From positions 1-64,000 of the forward strand of contig CAZBZU010000016.1 in assembly GCA_964496495.1 (NCBI GenBank): a DNA stretch of 64,000 nucleotides, in the 5' to 3' direction. The notes beneath the pieces were generated by a model. That model saw only the letters and a program-made list of their open reading frames with translations, did no database searches and was not told where the DNA came from. Of the stretch, positions 1-6,182 are shown in pieces. The stretch's first letter is position 1; every line of letters starts with the position of its first letter. Made by a program: the position numbers and the translations under genes. The DNA comes from JASBRS01 sp964496495 (lineage in GTDB: Bacteria > Deinococcota > Deinococci > Deinococcales > Trueperaceae).

Positions 1-239
1 CATCCACACCTTAGGAGGGGTATGAAGAGAGGTTGCCACGCTCGTTGGCAGCCACCTAGGAGAGGATATGCCCCAGCCTTGAAAGAAGGTTGAGCCGCTC
101 GTGAGAAGTGTGGCAAGCCTCGGGGACGGGCGCTGCGCGCCGCATGCGTCTCCGGGCATGCCGTCCCTGCGTGCGCCGTTCGAGGGTGTGTCGGCGCAGT
201 CCGGGCCGCGCCGGACCCCGTGCCTGCGAGAGGCGTCCG
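1..239. other. Intergenic start of window with a tiny possible ORF
   Basis: No gene that I recognise. On the plus strand a 23-codon frame runs from ATG 22 to the TGA at 91-93, behind a good Shine-Dalgarno (AGGAGGGG). A second, similar RBS-plus-ATG string (AGGAGAGGATATG) lies inside it at about 57-69. The predicted peptide is basic and matches nothing I know. It could be the tail of a gene outside the window, part of a mobile-element end, or chance. The rest lies downstream of the minus-strand response regulator and shows no clear terminator. Confidence 0.3.
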
Positions 240-887
240 CTACTCGAGCAGGTTGTGCTCGAGCGCCCAGCGAACCAGCTCCGCACGCGTCTTGACGCCG
301 AGCTTCTCCGAGGCGCGCTCGCGGTAAGTGGCGACCGTCTTCTCGCTGATCCCGAGCGCCTCCGCGATCTCCTTGTAGGTGCTCCCGTGGGCGATGTGCC
401 GCACGACCTCGTGCTCGCGCTGCGTGAGCCGGGCATTGCGGTACGGGTCTCCGGAGGCCATCTCGCGCGCGAGCTCGGCCAGCAGCTTGGCCGGCGCGTA
501 GTACTCGCCGCGCGACACCGCCAGGATGGCGTCCACCAGCTGCATCTCGAGCGAGCTCTTGGGCACGTAGCCCGACCCCCCGGCCTCGAGGAACCCCTGC
601 ACGTACTCGGGATCCTCGTGCATCGACAACGCGATGAAGCGCGTCTCGGGAAGCTTGCGCCGCATCGCGCGCACCGCCTCGATACCGTTCATGCCGGGCA
701 GCGAGAGGTCTAGGAGCACGATATCGGCGTCCGCCGCGGGTAGCGCCGTCATCGCCTCCTCGGCACTTTCGGCCTCACCCACGACGGCCAGCGCGGACTG
801 GGCGTTCAGCAGCATGCGCACGCCAGCCCGCACGATGGCATGGTCGTCGACGATGAACAGGCGGATGGGCTCGCGGTCCACGCTCAC
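240..887 (-). CDS. NarL/FixJ-family response regulator
   Basis: DNA-binding response regulator of 215 residues. The receiver domain (about 8-125) has the acidic pair DD at 14-15, the phospho-acceptor Asp60 (VLLDLSLPG) and the conserved Lys of VPKSS. A LuxR-type helix-turn-helix follows at about 150-210 (LTQREHEVVRHIAHG, then EIAEALGISEKTV). The gene begins with GTG two bases after the stop of the histidine kinase, so the two form an operon and almost certainly a two-component pair. USP genes lie directly upstream on the same strand. By analogy to DosR and NreC systems it may respond to redox state or oxygen; this is inference. A GTG two codons further in is an alternative start. Confidence 0.93.
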   Translation of the reverse strand: MSVDREPIRLFIVDDHAIVRAGVRMLLNAQSALAVVGEAESAEEAMTALPAADADIVLLDLSLPGMNGIEAVRAMRRKLPETRFIALSMHEDPEYVQGFLEAGGSGYVPKSSLEMQLVDAILAVSRGEYYAPAKLLAELAREMASGDPYRNARLTQREHEVVRHIAHGSTYKEIAEALGISEKTVATYRERASEKLGVKTRAELVRWALEHNLLE

Positions 888-888
888 C

Positions 889-2001
889 TCAGCGAACCGG
901 CAGCCGGGCGTACAAGGCGACGCCTTCGCCAGGCGCGGTCTCGATCCGAAGGCTGCCGCCCAAGACCTCCAGACGCTCGCGCATGCCCATCAGCCCGACC
1001 TGCTCGCCGGGCAGCAGGGCGTGCTGGTCGAACCCGGCGCCGTCATCCTCCACCACGCACTGGACGTAGCTGTTGTAGGAGGTGACGACGACCGAGGCGC
1101 GGTTGGCGGAAGCGTGGCGCACGACGTTCGTGAGCCCCTCCTGGACGACCCTGTAGAGCACCAACTCCTCCTGGTGTTGAAGGCGCGACGGCAGGTTCAC
1201 CAGCACCGTCACATCCAGCGCGTAGCGCTCGTGGATGTCCCTGGCGAAGCGGCGGATGCCGGCTTCCAGGCCGAGCTCGTCGAGCACCGAGGGCCGCAGG
1301 TCGAGGGCGATACGGCGCACGTCGGACAGCGTCACCGAGGTGAGCTCCTTGAGTCGCTGCAGGCTTGCGGGGTCGGGCTGGTCGATGTTCTGGTCGAGTC
1401 CCAGCAGCAGCGCTGTCAACGACTGGCCGATCTGGTCGTGCAGGTCCCGCGAGATGCGACCCCGCTCCTCTTCCTGTGCGCTCAGGAACGCCTGGAGCAG
1501 GCGCGACCGCTGCTGCTCCTTCTCCGCCAGCCGCTCGTGCAGGTGCGTGTGGTTGAGCGAGGCCCGGATGAGGTCGGTGACGGCGCCGAGAAAGCCCTGA
1601 GAGACGTACTCTCCGCCCGCGAGCGCCAGCAGGGCCACGTCGTCGACGGGCACCAGCAGCCAGGTCCCGTCGCGCAGGGGTGCGCCTCCCGACAGCGCGG
1701 ATTCGCCGCTCGCGCCCAGATCGGGCCGCCGGGGACAGTCCTCGAGGGACTCGAAGGGACACAGCCCCACCGTCACCGTCGCCAGGGGATCGCCCGGCGA
1801 GGGGCGCAGCAGCGCCTCGCCGCAGGTGAACCAGCCCATCTCCAGCAGCGCCGCGAGCGAGCGCTCCAGCACGTCCTTGGCGTCGAGGGTGTCGGCGACG
1901 TCCTCCGCCAGGCGGTGAATCGTCTCGAGCTCGCGGGTGCGCCTCTGCGCCTCGTCCAATGCCTCGCTGGCGTCGATCATCGGGAGGATCCGCCGGACCA
2001 T
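889..2001 (-). CDS. NarL-type sensor histidine kinase with GAF-like domain
   Basis: Cytoplasmic sensor kinase of about 370 residues with no membrane segment. The N-terminal part (about 25-150) looks like a GAF-type sensor and carries three cysteines at about 60, 81 and 89 (C-x20-C-x7-C). A coiled-coil linker leads to a HisKA_3 dimerisation domain with phospho-acceptor His about 188 (SRDLHDQIGQ). A HATPase_c domain follows with N-box NVVRHA, DDGAGF and GLMGMRERL. The frame stays open further upstream, but that part would overlap the preceding USP, so I chose the ATG at 2001; the ATG at 1980 is equally possible. It pairs with the response regulator directly downstream. The cysteines might bind iron-sulfur or act as thiol switches, but nothing here proves that. 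Confidence 0.88.
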   Translation of the reverse strand: MVRRILPMIDASEALDEAQRRTRELETIHRLAEDVADTLDAKDVLERSLAALLEMGWFTCGEALLRPSPGDPLATVTVGLCPFESLEDCPRRPDLGASGESALSGGAPLRDGTWLLVPVDDVALLALAGGEYVSQGFLGAVTDLIRASLNHTHLHERLAEKEQQRSRLLQAFLSAQEEERGRISRDLHDQIGQSLTALLLGLDQNIDQPDPASLQRLKELTSVTLSDVRRIALDLRPSVLDELGLEAGIRRFARDIHERYALDVTVLVNLPSRLQHQEELVLYRVVQEGLTNVVRHASANRASVVVTSYNSYVQCVVEDDGAGFDQHALLPGEQVGLMGMRERLEVLGGSLRIETAPGEGVALYARLPVR

Positions 2002-2008
2002 GCGGCCA

Positions 2009-2563
2009 TCATAGGCGGTGCTTGTTCGCAGGGGTGGCTTCCGCGGGCACCGGCTCGTCCGCGCCACTCACCGCAGGGCGCACCATCATGACCGGCACCG
2101 CCACGCGCCGAAGCACGGCCTCGGCGACGCTCCCCACGAGCAGCCGCCCGAGGCCACTGCGGCCGTGGGTCGCCATGACCACCAGCGCGACACCTTCACG
2201 CTCGACCGCCTCGATGATCTCGTCTGCCGGGTCCCCGAAGCGGACCTCGGCGGACACGGTGAAGCCGGCGTCCTCGAGCATCCGCGCGTCGTCCTCGAGC
2301 TTCGCGTCCAGTTCCGCCTTCAAGGCGTCCCACACTTGACTCTGGTAGATGTCGTGAGGGCTGTCCGCTTCGACCTGGTGGACCAGCCAGCCGTCGAGCG
2401 CCATCGGCCTGGCGGGCGGGCTGGAGACGCCCTCCGGCGCGCTCGCGACCCTCAGCAAGGTGACGTCGAAACCCGACGGCGGCAGCAGCGCCCGCAGGTG
2501 GAGCAGCGCGTGTCGGCTGAACGCCGAGCCGTCGAGCGGGACCAACACCCTATGCCTCGTCAT
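2009..2563 (-). CDS. Universal stress protein (UspA family)
   Basis: Single-domain UspA-fold protein of 184 residues. It starts with the typical first strand (HRVLVPLDGSAFS) and carries the nucleotide-binding pattern MATHGRSGLGRLLVGSVAE near residues 130-150, so it probably binds ATP. It is longer than a minimal USP (about 145 residues) because of an insertion after the first strand and a tail of about 20 residues. It lies 7 bp upstream of the kinase start and 39 bp downstream of a second USP, so it is probably in the same operon as the two-component pair. USPs often respond to energy or oxygen limitation; the exact role is unknown. Confidence 0.92.
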   Translation of the reverse strand: MTRHRVLVPLDGSAFSRHALLHLRALLPPSGFDVTLLRVASAPEGVSSPPARPMALDGWLVHQVEADSPHDIYQSQVWDALKAELDAKLEDDARMLEDAGFTVSAEVRFGDPADEIIEAVEREGVALVVMATHGRSGLGRLLVGSVAEAVLRRVAVPVMMVRPAVSGADEPVPAEATPANKHRL

Positions 2564-2602
2564 GCCTCCTCCGATTCCAACGGCAACCGCCGCGCCAGCG
2601 GG

Positions 2603-3049
2603 TCACTCCTCCAGCTGCGAGCGGATCACCAGGAACGGCTTGGTGGACCGCCTCAGGGCACCCTCGGCGACCGAGCCGAACATCCACCGGTTGAACCCTC
2701 TCCGGCCGTGCGTGCCCATGATCACCGCGTCGCACTCCTCCTCGGCCTCGTGGATGGCCTGCACGGGGTCGCGATTCTCCACCAGGCGCGTCTCGGCGGT
2801 CACGCCCGACTCCCCCGCCCTGCGGGCGGCTTCGTCCAGGACGCCCGTGGCCGCGGACTTGAGGTCCTCGTAGAGCTGTGCCGAGTACGGCAGCGTCTCC
2901 GGCGTGGCGTAGCCGGTAGTCAGCGGGTTCTCCAGCACGTGCAGGAAGAGCACCTCCGAACCGAGGCGCCGAGCCAGCTCGAGCCCCTGCTCGATGGCGT
3001 GGTTGGCGCAGGCACTACCGTCGGTCGGCATGAGGATCTTGCGGTACAT
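2603..3049 (-). CDS. Universal stress protein (UspA family)
   Basis: UspA-fold protein of 148 residues, the usual single-domain size, with the N-terminal YRKILMPTDGSACA strand and the ATP-binding pattern MGTHGRRGFNRWMFGSVAE. The frame is open upstream, but the ATG at 3049 has a clear Shine-Dalgarno (GGAGGAGGG) and gives the canonical N-terminus. First gene of the minus-strand run USP-USP-kinase-regulator. A semi-palindrome about 110 bp upstream (3158-3174) resembles one upstream of the flavodoxin gene and may be an operator. Confidence 0.93.
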   Translation of the reverse strand: MYRKILMPTDGSACANHAIEQGLELARRLGSEVLFLHVLENPLTTGYATPETLPYSAQLYEDLKSAATGVLDEAARRAGESGVTAETRLVENRDPVQAIHEAEEECDAVIMGTHGRRGFNRWMFGSVAEGALRRSTKPFLVIRSQLEE

Positions 3050-3157
3050 GGCTCGCCCTCCTCCAAGGGCACGCCCGCACGTCCGGCGAAGGCGGCCTTC
3101 GCCTCCAGCGTAGGAAGGGTGTCCCACGCCACCATCCTGCATCCCGCCGACGCCCAT

Positions 3158-3174
3158 GTCGGAGTTTTGCCGAC
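3158..3174. promoter_or_regulatory. Semi-palindrome, possible DosR-like operator
   Basis: GTCGG-AGTTTTG-CCGAC, 109 bp upstream of the minus-strand USP start. A related string lies at 4364-4380 at the same distance from the flavodoxin start. Both resemble in layout the sites at 9334-9352, 26160-26178 and 27000-27018 (GGA-C/G-A/T-TT core followed by a CC-containing half). Function is inferred only from position and recurrence. Confidence 0.4.
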
Positions 3175-3267
3175 GCGGGCCGGGACGTCACATGGTCGAC
3201 TGTGTACGGATCGAGGGGCGCGGCCGCGCCGCACCCGACAGCCCGACGCCCCAGCGCCCCTCCCCAT

Positions 3268-3310
3268 GGTCACCGTGACCTACCCCCGGCAACCCGCGGT
3301 CACGGTGACC
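3268..3310. promoter_or_regulatory. Pair of 13-bp palindromes 30 bp apart
   Basis: GGTCACCGTGACC at 3268-3280 and GGTCACGGTGACC at 3298-3310. Each is a palindrome about one central base and each is the reverse complement of the other. Their 30-bp offset is close to three helical turns, putting both on the same DNA face, as expected for two dimers of one regulator. They lie between divergent genes, 152 bp before the LysW-like start and 219 bp from the USP start. The binding protein is unknown. Confidence 0.55.
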
Positions 3311-3461
3311 ACCCTTGCCGCGCGTCCGGCGCGCCACGACCGGCGGCCGGACGGCCGGCAGGGCGCTGCAGGCGGGCCCGGGCCACCTCTCTCACTCTCT
3401 CAGCATGCCAGCTCGGTCCCGTTCGTTCGGGCGTCCCCCGACGCCACGATGGGAGGCCTGT

Positions 3462-3665
3462 ATGGTCGCCGTCAGCTGTCCGATCTGCGAAGCCCTGCTG
3501 GACATCGGCGCACCCGCTCTCGGCCAGGCCGTCGTGTGCCCGGAGTGCGGCGAGGAGTGGCGCGTTGCAGCCACCAACCCGCTCACCCTCGTCTACGCCT
3601 GGGAGATGGACGACGATGCCGTCCTCGGCGACGAGGACGACCACCCCCGCGGAGGCCCGGCCTGA
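3462..3665 (+). CDS. LysW-like zinc-ribbon small protein
   Basis: Acidic protein of 67 residues with a zinc ribbon made of two CPxC knuckles: CPIC at about 6-9 and CPEC at about 26-29. The surrounding pattern (IGAPALGQAVVCPECGEEW) closely follows LysW, the amino-group carrier of the Thermus/Deinococcus lysine pathway. It differs at the C-terminus: the carrier's terminal EDWGE is replaced by an acidic tail ending in PRGGPA, so it should not be able to form the LysW gamma-glutamyl conjugate. The start is set by GGGAGG six bases before ATG 3462. No lysine or arginine biosynthesis genes are nearby, so its role is open. Confidence 0.75.
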   Translation: MVAVSCPICEALLDIGAPALGQAVVCPECGEEWRVAATNPLTLVYAWEMDDDAVLGDEDDHPRGGPA

Positions 3666-3702
3666 CCTGGCCCGGCCGGCTCGTGCTGCTTGCGCTTGCG
3701 GG

Positions 3703-4257
3703 CTAGCCGACGTCGCGCACGATCAACCGCTCGCTCTGGCTGGGACCGTCGCCCGGCTTCTCGAGCCGGTCGGCGACGTGGGTGGCCCAGGCCTCGATGC
3801 GTGCCCAGTTGCGGAAGTCGCCATTGACCCCACGCATGGAGCGGTTGATCAGCCAGTCCTGAAGGTTCAGCTTCTCAGGATCGATCTTGCCGGCGAAGAG
3901 GGTGACGCCCTGGGGGCGGAGCGAGGTCAACAGCGTGCGCAGGTCGACCGGATAGTGCCAGCCGCCCAGCGCCTCCACCGGGTCGCCGGGGGTGGTCGGC
4001 CCGCTGGAGAAGATCCATAACGGCAGCGCCGCCAGCTCGTCCTGGAAGCTCTCCAGGAACTCGCGGGCATCCTCGAGCCAGCCGCCGGAGTAGAGGGCGC
4101 TGCCGAGGACGACGGCGCGGTAGCCTTCCAGGCGCACGACGTCCCCGGCCGGCCGGACATCTACCGCCATGCCGCGCTGCCGCAGCACCCGAGCGATCGC
4201 CTCCGCGATCTCGCCGGTGGAACCGTAGCGACTAGCGTACGCGATGAGGATGGGCAC
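3703..4257 (-). CDS. Flavodoxin-domain protein (HemG-like)
   Basis: Flavodoxin-fold protein of about 184 residues with an N-terminal FMN-phosphate loop (ILIAYASRYGSTGEIA) and further features of the menaquinone-dependent protoporphyrinogen IX dehydrogenase (HemG) group, such as VVLGSALYSGGW and WIFSSGP. The likely start is GTG 4257, preceded by GGAGGTG at the right spacing; the frame upstream has no convincing start. It may transfer electrons between the quinone pool and a redox partner. With no heme genes adjacent, a general flavodoxin role fits equally well. A motif at 4364-4380 upstream is shared with the nearby USP. Confidence 0.82.
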   Translation of the reverse strand: MPILIAYASRYGSTGEIAEAIARVLRQRGMAVDVRPAGDVVRLEGYRAVVLGSALYSGGWLEDAREFLESFQDELAALPLWIFSSGPTTPGDPVEALGGWHYPVDLRTLLTSLRPQGVTLFAGKIDPEKLNLQDWLINRSMRGVNGDFRNWARIEAWATHVADRLEKPGDGPSQSERLIVRDVG

Positions 4258-4363
4258 CGGGCACCTCCACGCCGGAACAGTCCCGAACCGGCAACCGTTG
4301 GGCAGCCAAGCCGACCCTACGGCTCGACCCGAGCCCACCCAAGGGGAGTCGTCCGACAGCGCT

Positions 4364-4380
4364 GTAGGAGTTTGGCGGAC
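4364..4380. promoter_or_regulatory. Semi-palindrome upstream of flavodoxin
   Basis: GTAGGAGTTTGGCGGAC, 107 bp upstream of the flavodoxin start. It matches the USP-upstream site at 3158-3174 in 13 of 17 positions and at nearly the same distance from its gene. Candidate operator for the same regulator. Confidence 0.38.
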
Positions 4381-4397
4381 GCCCGTCGCGGCGGTGC

Positions 4398-4709
4398 CTA
4401 CTGCTCGTTCAGCACGTCCTCGAGCCAGGTCATAGCGCGCATCATCGACGGGAAGCCGAGCGTGGTCGTGGCCAGCAGAACGGTGTGACGCAGCTCGTCC
4501 GGACCGATGCCGGCCTCGCGCGCCCGCCGCGCGTGGCTGTGCAGCGCACCTTCATGCGCCGCGCCAACGGCCAGCGCAACCTTGACCAGGCGCTGCTCTC
4601 GTGCGCTCAGCGGCCCGGCGGCCGTGGCGGCGTCACCTAGGCGCTCGTAGGCAGCGACCAGATCGGGGTAACGTTCCTCGAAGCGTTCATAGGGCTTGGG
4701 GCGGCTCAT
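4398..4709 (-). CDS. Carboxymuconolactone-decarboxylase-like (AhpD fold) protein without redox cysteines
   Basis: Protein of 103 residues with the CMD/AhpD-like helical fold. The region AHEGALHSHARRAREAGIG aligns with the AhpD active-site motif CxxC-xx-H, but both cysteines are absent (replaced by His and Ala), so a thiol peroxidase role is unlikely. The start ATG 4709 has a strong Shine-Dalgarno (GGGAGGAG); the longer frame upstream is not credible. It lies 88 bp downstream of the NrfD-like gene on the same strand and is probably the last gene of the molybdoenzyme operon. Related cysteine-less members occur in sulfur and hydrogen metabolism loci as I recall, but their role is not known to me. 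Confidence 0.8.
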   Translation of the reverse strand: MSRPKPYERFEERYPDLVAAYERLGDAATAAGPLSAREQRLVKVALAVGAAHEGALHSHARRAREAGIGPDELRHTVLLATTTLGFPSMMRAMTWLEDVLNEQ

Positions 4710-4797
4710 GGGTGCTCCTCCCTGGCCCCGCCGGGGCGGGGTCGCTCGCTGCGCCCATGCTACCCGCACCGGTCGACCTGGCCTCGCGGCCGCCGCC

Positions 4798-5604
4798 TCA
4801 CATCGCCGGCGGCATGAAGGCACCGATGTGCACGATCAGGCTGCGCGCCAGCACCGCCCCAGCGACGGCCAGCAGCCCCCCCGCGGCCGGCCAGCGCCGC
4901 ACCAGGAGCGGGCTCAGCAGCATCGCCAGCAGCGCCGCCAGGTAGGCGGTCCCGCCTTCCCGCCACAGCTCGGCCAGGCCCGCGCGGGCGGCGGCGCCGC
5001 CGAACGCCAGCCCCGCCAGGTAGAGCGCCCCGAGCAGGGCGCCGCCCAGGGCCAGGCCGGCGACCGGGTCGCGCAGGTCGCGCTGACGGAAGAGAAGCGC
5101 CGCGCCCCACGCCACCAGCAGGCCGGTGACCGGCATGAACGCCAGCAGCAAGGGCGTCCACAAGGGCCGGGCGGCGTTGGCCGCGAGCGCCAGTCCCGGG
5201 TACACGAGCGTGATCGTGGCGGTGAGCGAGAGCATGCCGCCCCACAGCCACCGCGGCCCCCGACCGACCGCCAGCAGCAGCGTGAGCACCGCGGTGCTCG
5301 CCAGACCCCAGGCGCCCCACCAGATGGCCGAGCCGGGACGCACGGCCAGGTAGAGGTAGACGTGGGTCAGGCGGAAGCGCGCCGGGGACCCGGCCCACAG
5401 CAGCACCAGGTCGAGCGCGACGAGGCCGAGCGCCAGCCACGCCAGGCGTCGCGGGAAGCGCTCCCGGCCGAGTGCGCGCAAGGCCGCCAGCAGCGCCGTG
5501 CCGCCCGCCAGGGCGACCAGCGAGAAGTGCAGTAGCGTCGGCCAGTGCCAGAAGGGACCCATGCCCGGCAGGCCGTAGAGGGTCGTGACCGGCGCGCCCG
5601 TCAC
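4798..5604 (-). CDS. NrfD/PsrC-like quinone-binding membrane subunit
   Basis: Integral membrane protein of 268 residues with about eight hydrophobic helices, the size and layout of the PsrC/NrfD family that anchors molybdoenzyme complexes and exchanges electrons with quinones. The N-terminus WHWPTLLHFSLVALAGG and the first helices fit the family. The start is GTG 5604, overlapping the stop of the iron-sulfur subunit gene (GTGA), so the two are translationally coupled. Together with the two genes upstream it makes a complete three-subunit complex; quinol oxidation or reduction at the membrane is inferred from family. Confidence 0.88.
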   Translation of the reverse strand: MTGAPVTTLYGLPGMGPFWHWPTLLHFSLVALAGGTALLAALRALGRERFPRRLAWLALGLVALDLVLLWAGSPARFRLTHVYLYLAVRPGSAIWWGAWGLASTAVLTLLLAVGRGPRWLWGGMLSLTATITLVYPGLALAANAARPLWTPLLLAFMPVTGLLVAWGAALLFRQRDLRDPVAGLALGGALLGALYLAGLAFGGAAARAGLAELWREGGTAYLAALLAMLLSPLLVRRWPAAGGLLAVAGAVLARSLIVHIGAFMPPAM

Positions 5605-6182
5605 CGAGGGACCCCCATGCTCCGCAAGCCGAAGCCGGCGGGCGCATTGAGGTAGACGACCTTGGGCCGCGTGCCCAGCTCGGGCTTCAGCACGTCGACG
5701 CGCTCGGCCGCACGGATCGCCTGGGACACCTCGCTGTGGGGGTCGTCGAGGTCCCCGAAGGTGCGGCACAACGTGGGGCAGGTCTCGACGCATGCCGGCA
5801 GGCGCCCCTGGCTCAACCGGTGCTCGCAGAAGGTGCACTTGGACACGAACCCGCGCGGGTCGAAGTAGCGGGCGCCGTACGGGCAGGCCGCGATGCACGC
5901 CCCGCAGGCGATGCATTTCTCGACGTCCACCAGCACCAGGCCGTCCGACGTGACGTGACTGGCGCCAGTGGGACACACCGGCACGCAGGGCGGGGCCTCG
6001 CACTGCAGGCACTGCTCGGGACGGTACTGCATGTGGAGCTCGGGGAAGCGCCCGCTCTCCTCCAGACGGATCCACAGCCGGCTCACGCCGGGCGGGACCT
6101 CGTTCTCCAGCTTGCAGGCAACGGCGCACGCGGCGCACCCGACGCACGCCGACAGGTCGATCGCCATGCCGTAGCGGGCCAT
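5601..6182 (-). CDS. Four-cluster 4Fe-4S electron-transfer subunit (PsrB/PhsB-like)
   Basis: Iron-sulfur protein of 193 residues with sixteen cluster cysteines in four groups: CVGCAACAVAC (13-23), CLQCEAPPCVPVC, CIACGACIAAC, and CTFC with CVETCPTLC. This is the standard four-[4Fe-4S] wire (DmsB/PsrB/NrfC type) between the molybdenum subunit and the membrane subunit. ATG 6182 overlaps the stop of the catalytic gene as ATGA; the in-frame extension upstream lies inside that gene and is not real. It has no signal peptide and is presumably carried out with its Tat-exported partner. Confidence 0.94.
   Translation of the reverse strand: MARYGMAIDLSACVGCAACAVACKLENEVPPGVSRLWIRLEESGRFPELHMQYRPEQCLQCEAPPCVPVCPTGASHVTSDGLVLVDVEKCIACGACIAACPYGARYFDPRGFVSKCTFCEHRLSQGRLPACVETCPTLCRTFGDLDDPHSEVSQAIRAAERVDVLKPELGTRPKVVYLNAPAGFGLRSMGVPR

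Larger units (their letters stand above)
3050..3461. other. Divergent intergenic region, 412 bp
   Basis: Promoter region between the minus-strand USP and the plus-strand LysW-like gene. It holds a semi-palindrome at 3158-3174 and a striking pair of palindromes at 3268-3280 and 3298-3310, both listed separately. No convincing sigma-70 promoter hexamers were found, and neither strand shows coding signal apart from spurious open frames. Confidence 0.6.

Noticed and set aside
634..2091. Long plus-strand open frame opposite the histidine kinase
   Set aside because: Antisense to a gene with clear family motifs; composition is Arg/Gln/His-rich as expected of a shadow in GC-rich DNA.
4398..4823. Longer version of the CMD-like protein
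   Set aside because: The additional N-terminal residues are low-complexity and the inner ATG at 4709 has a strong RBS.
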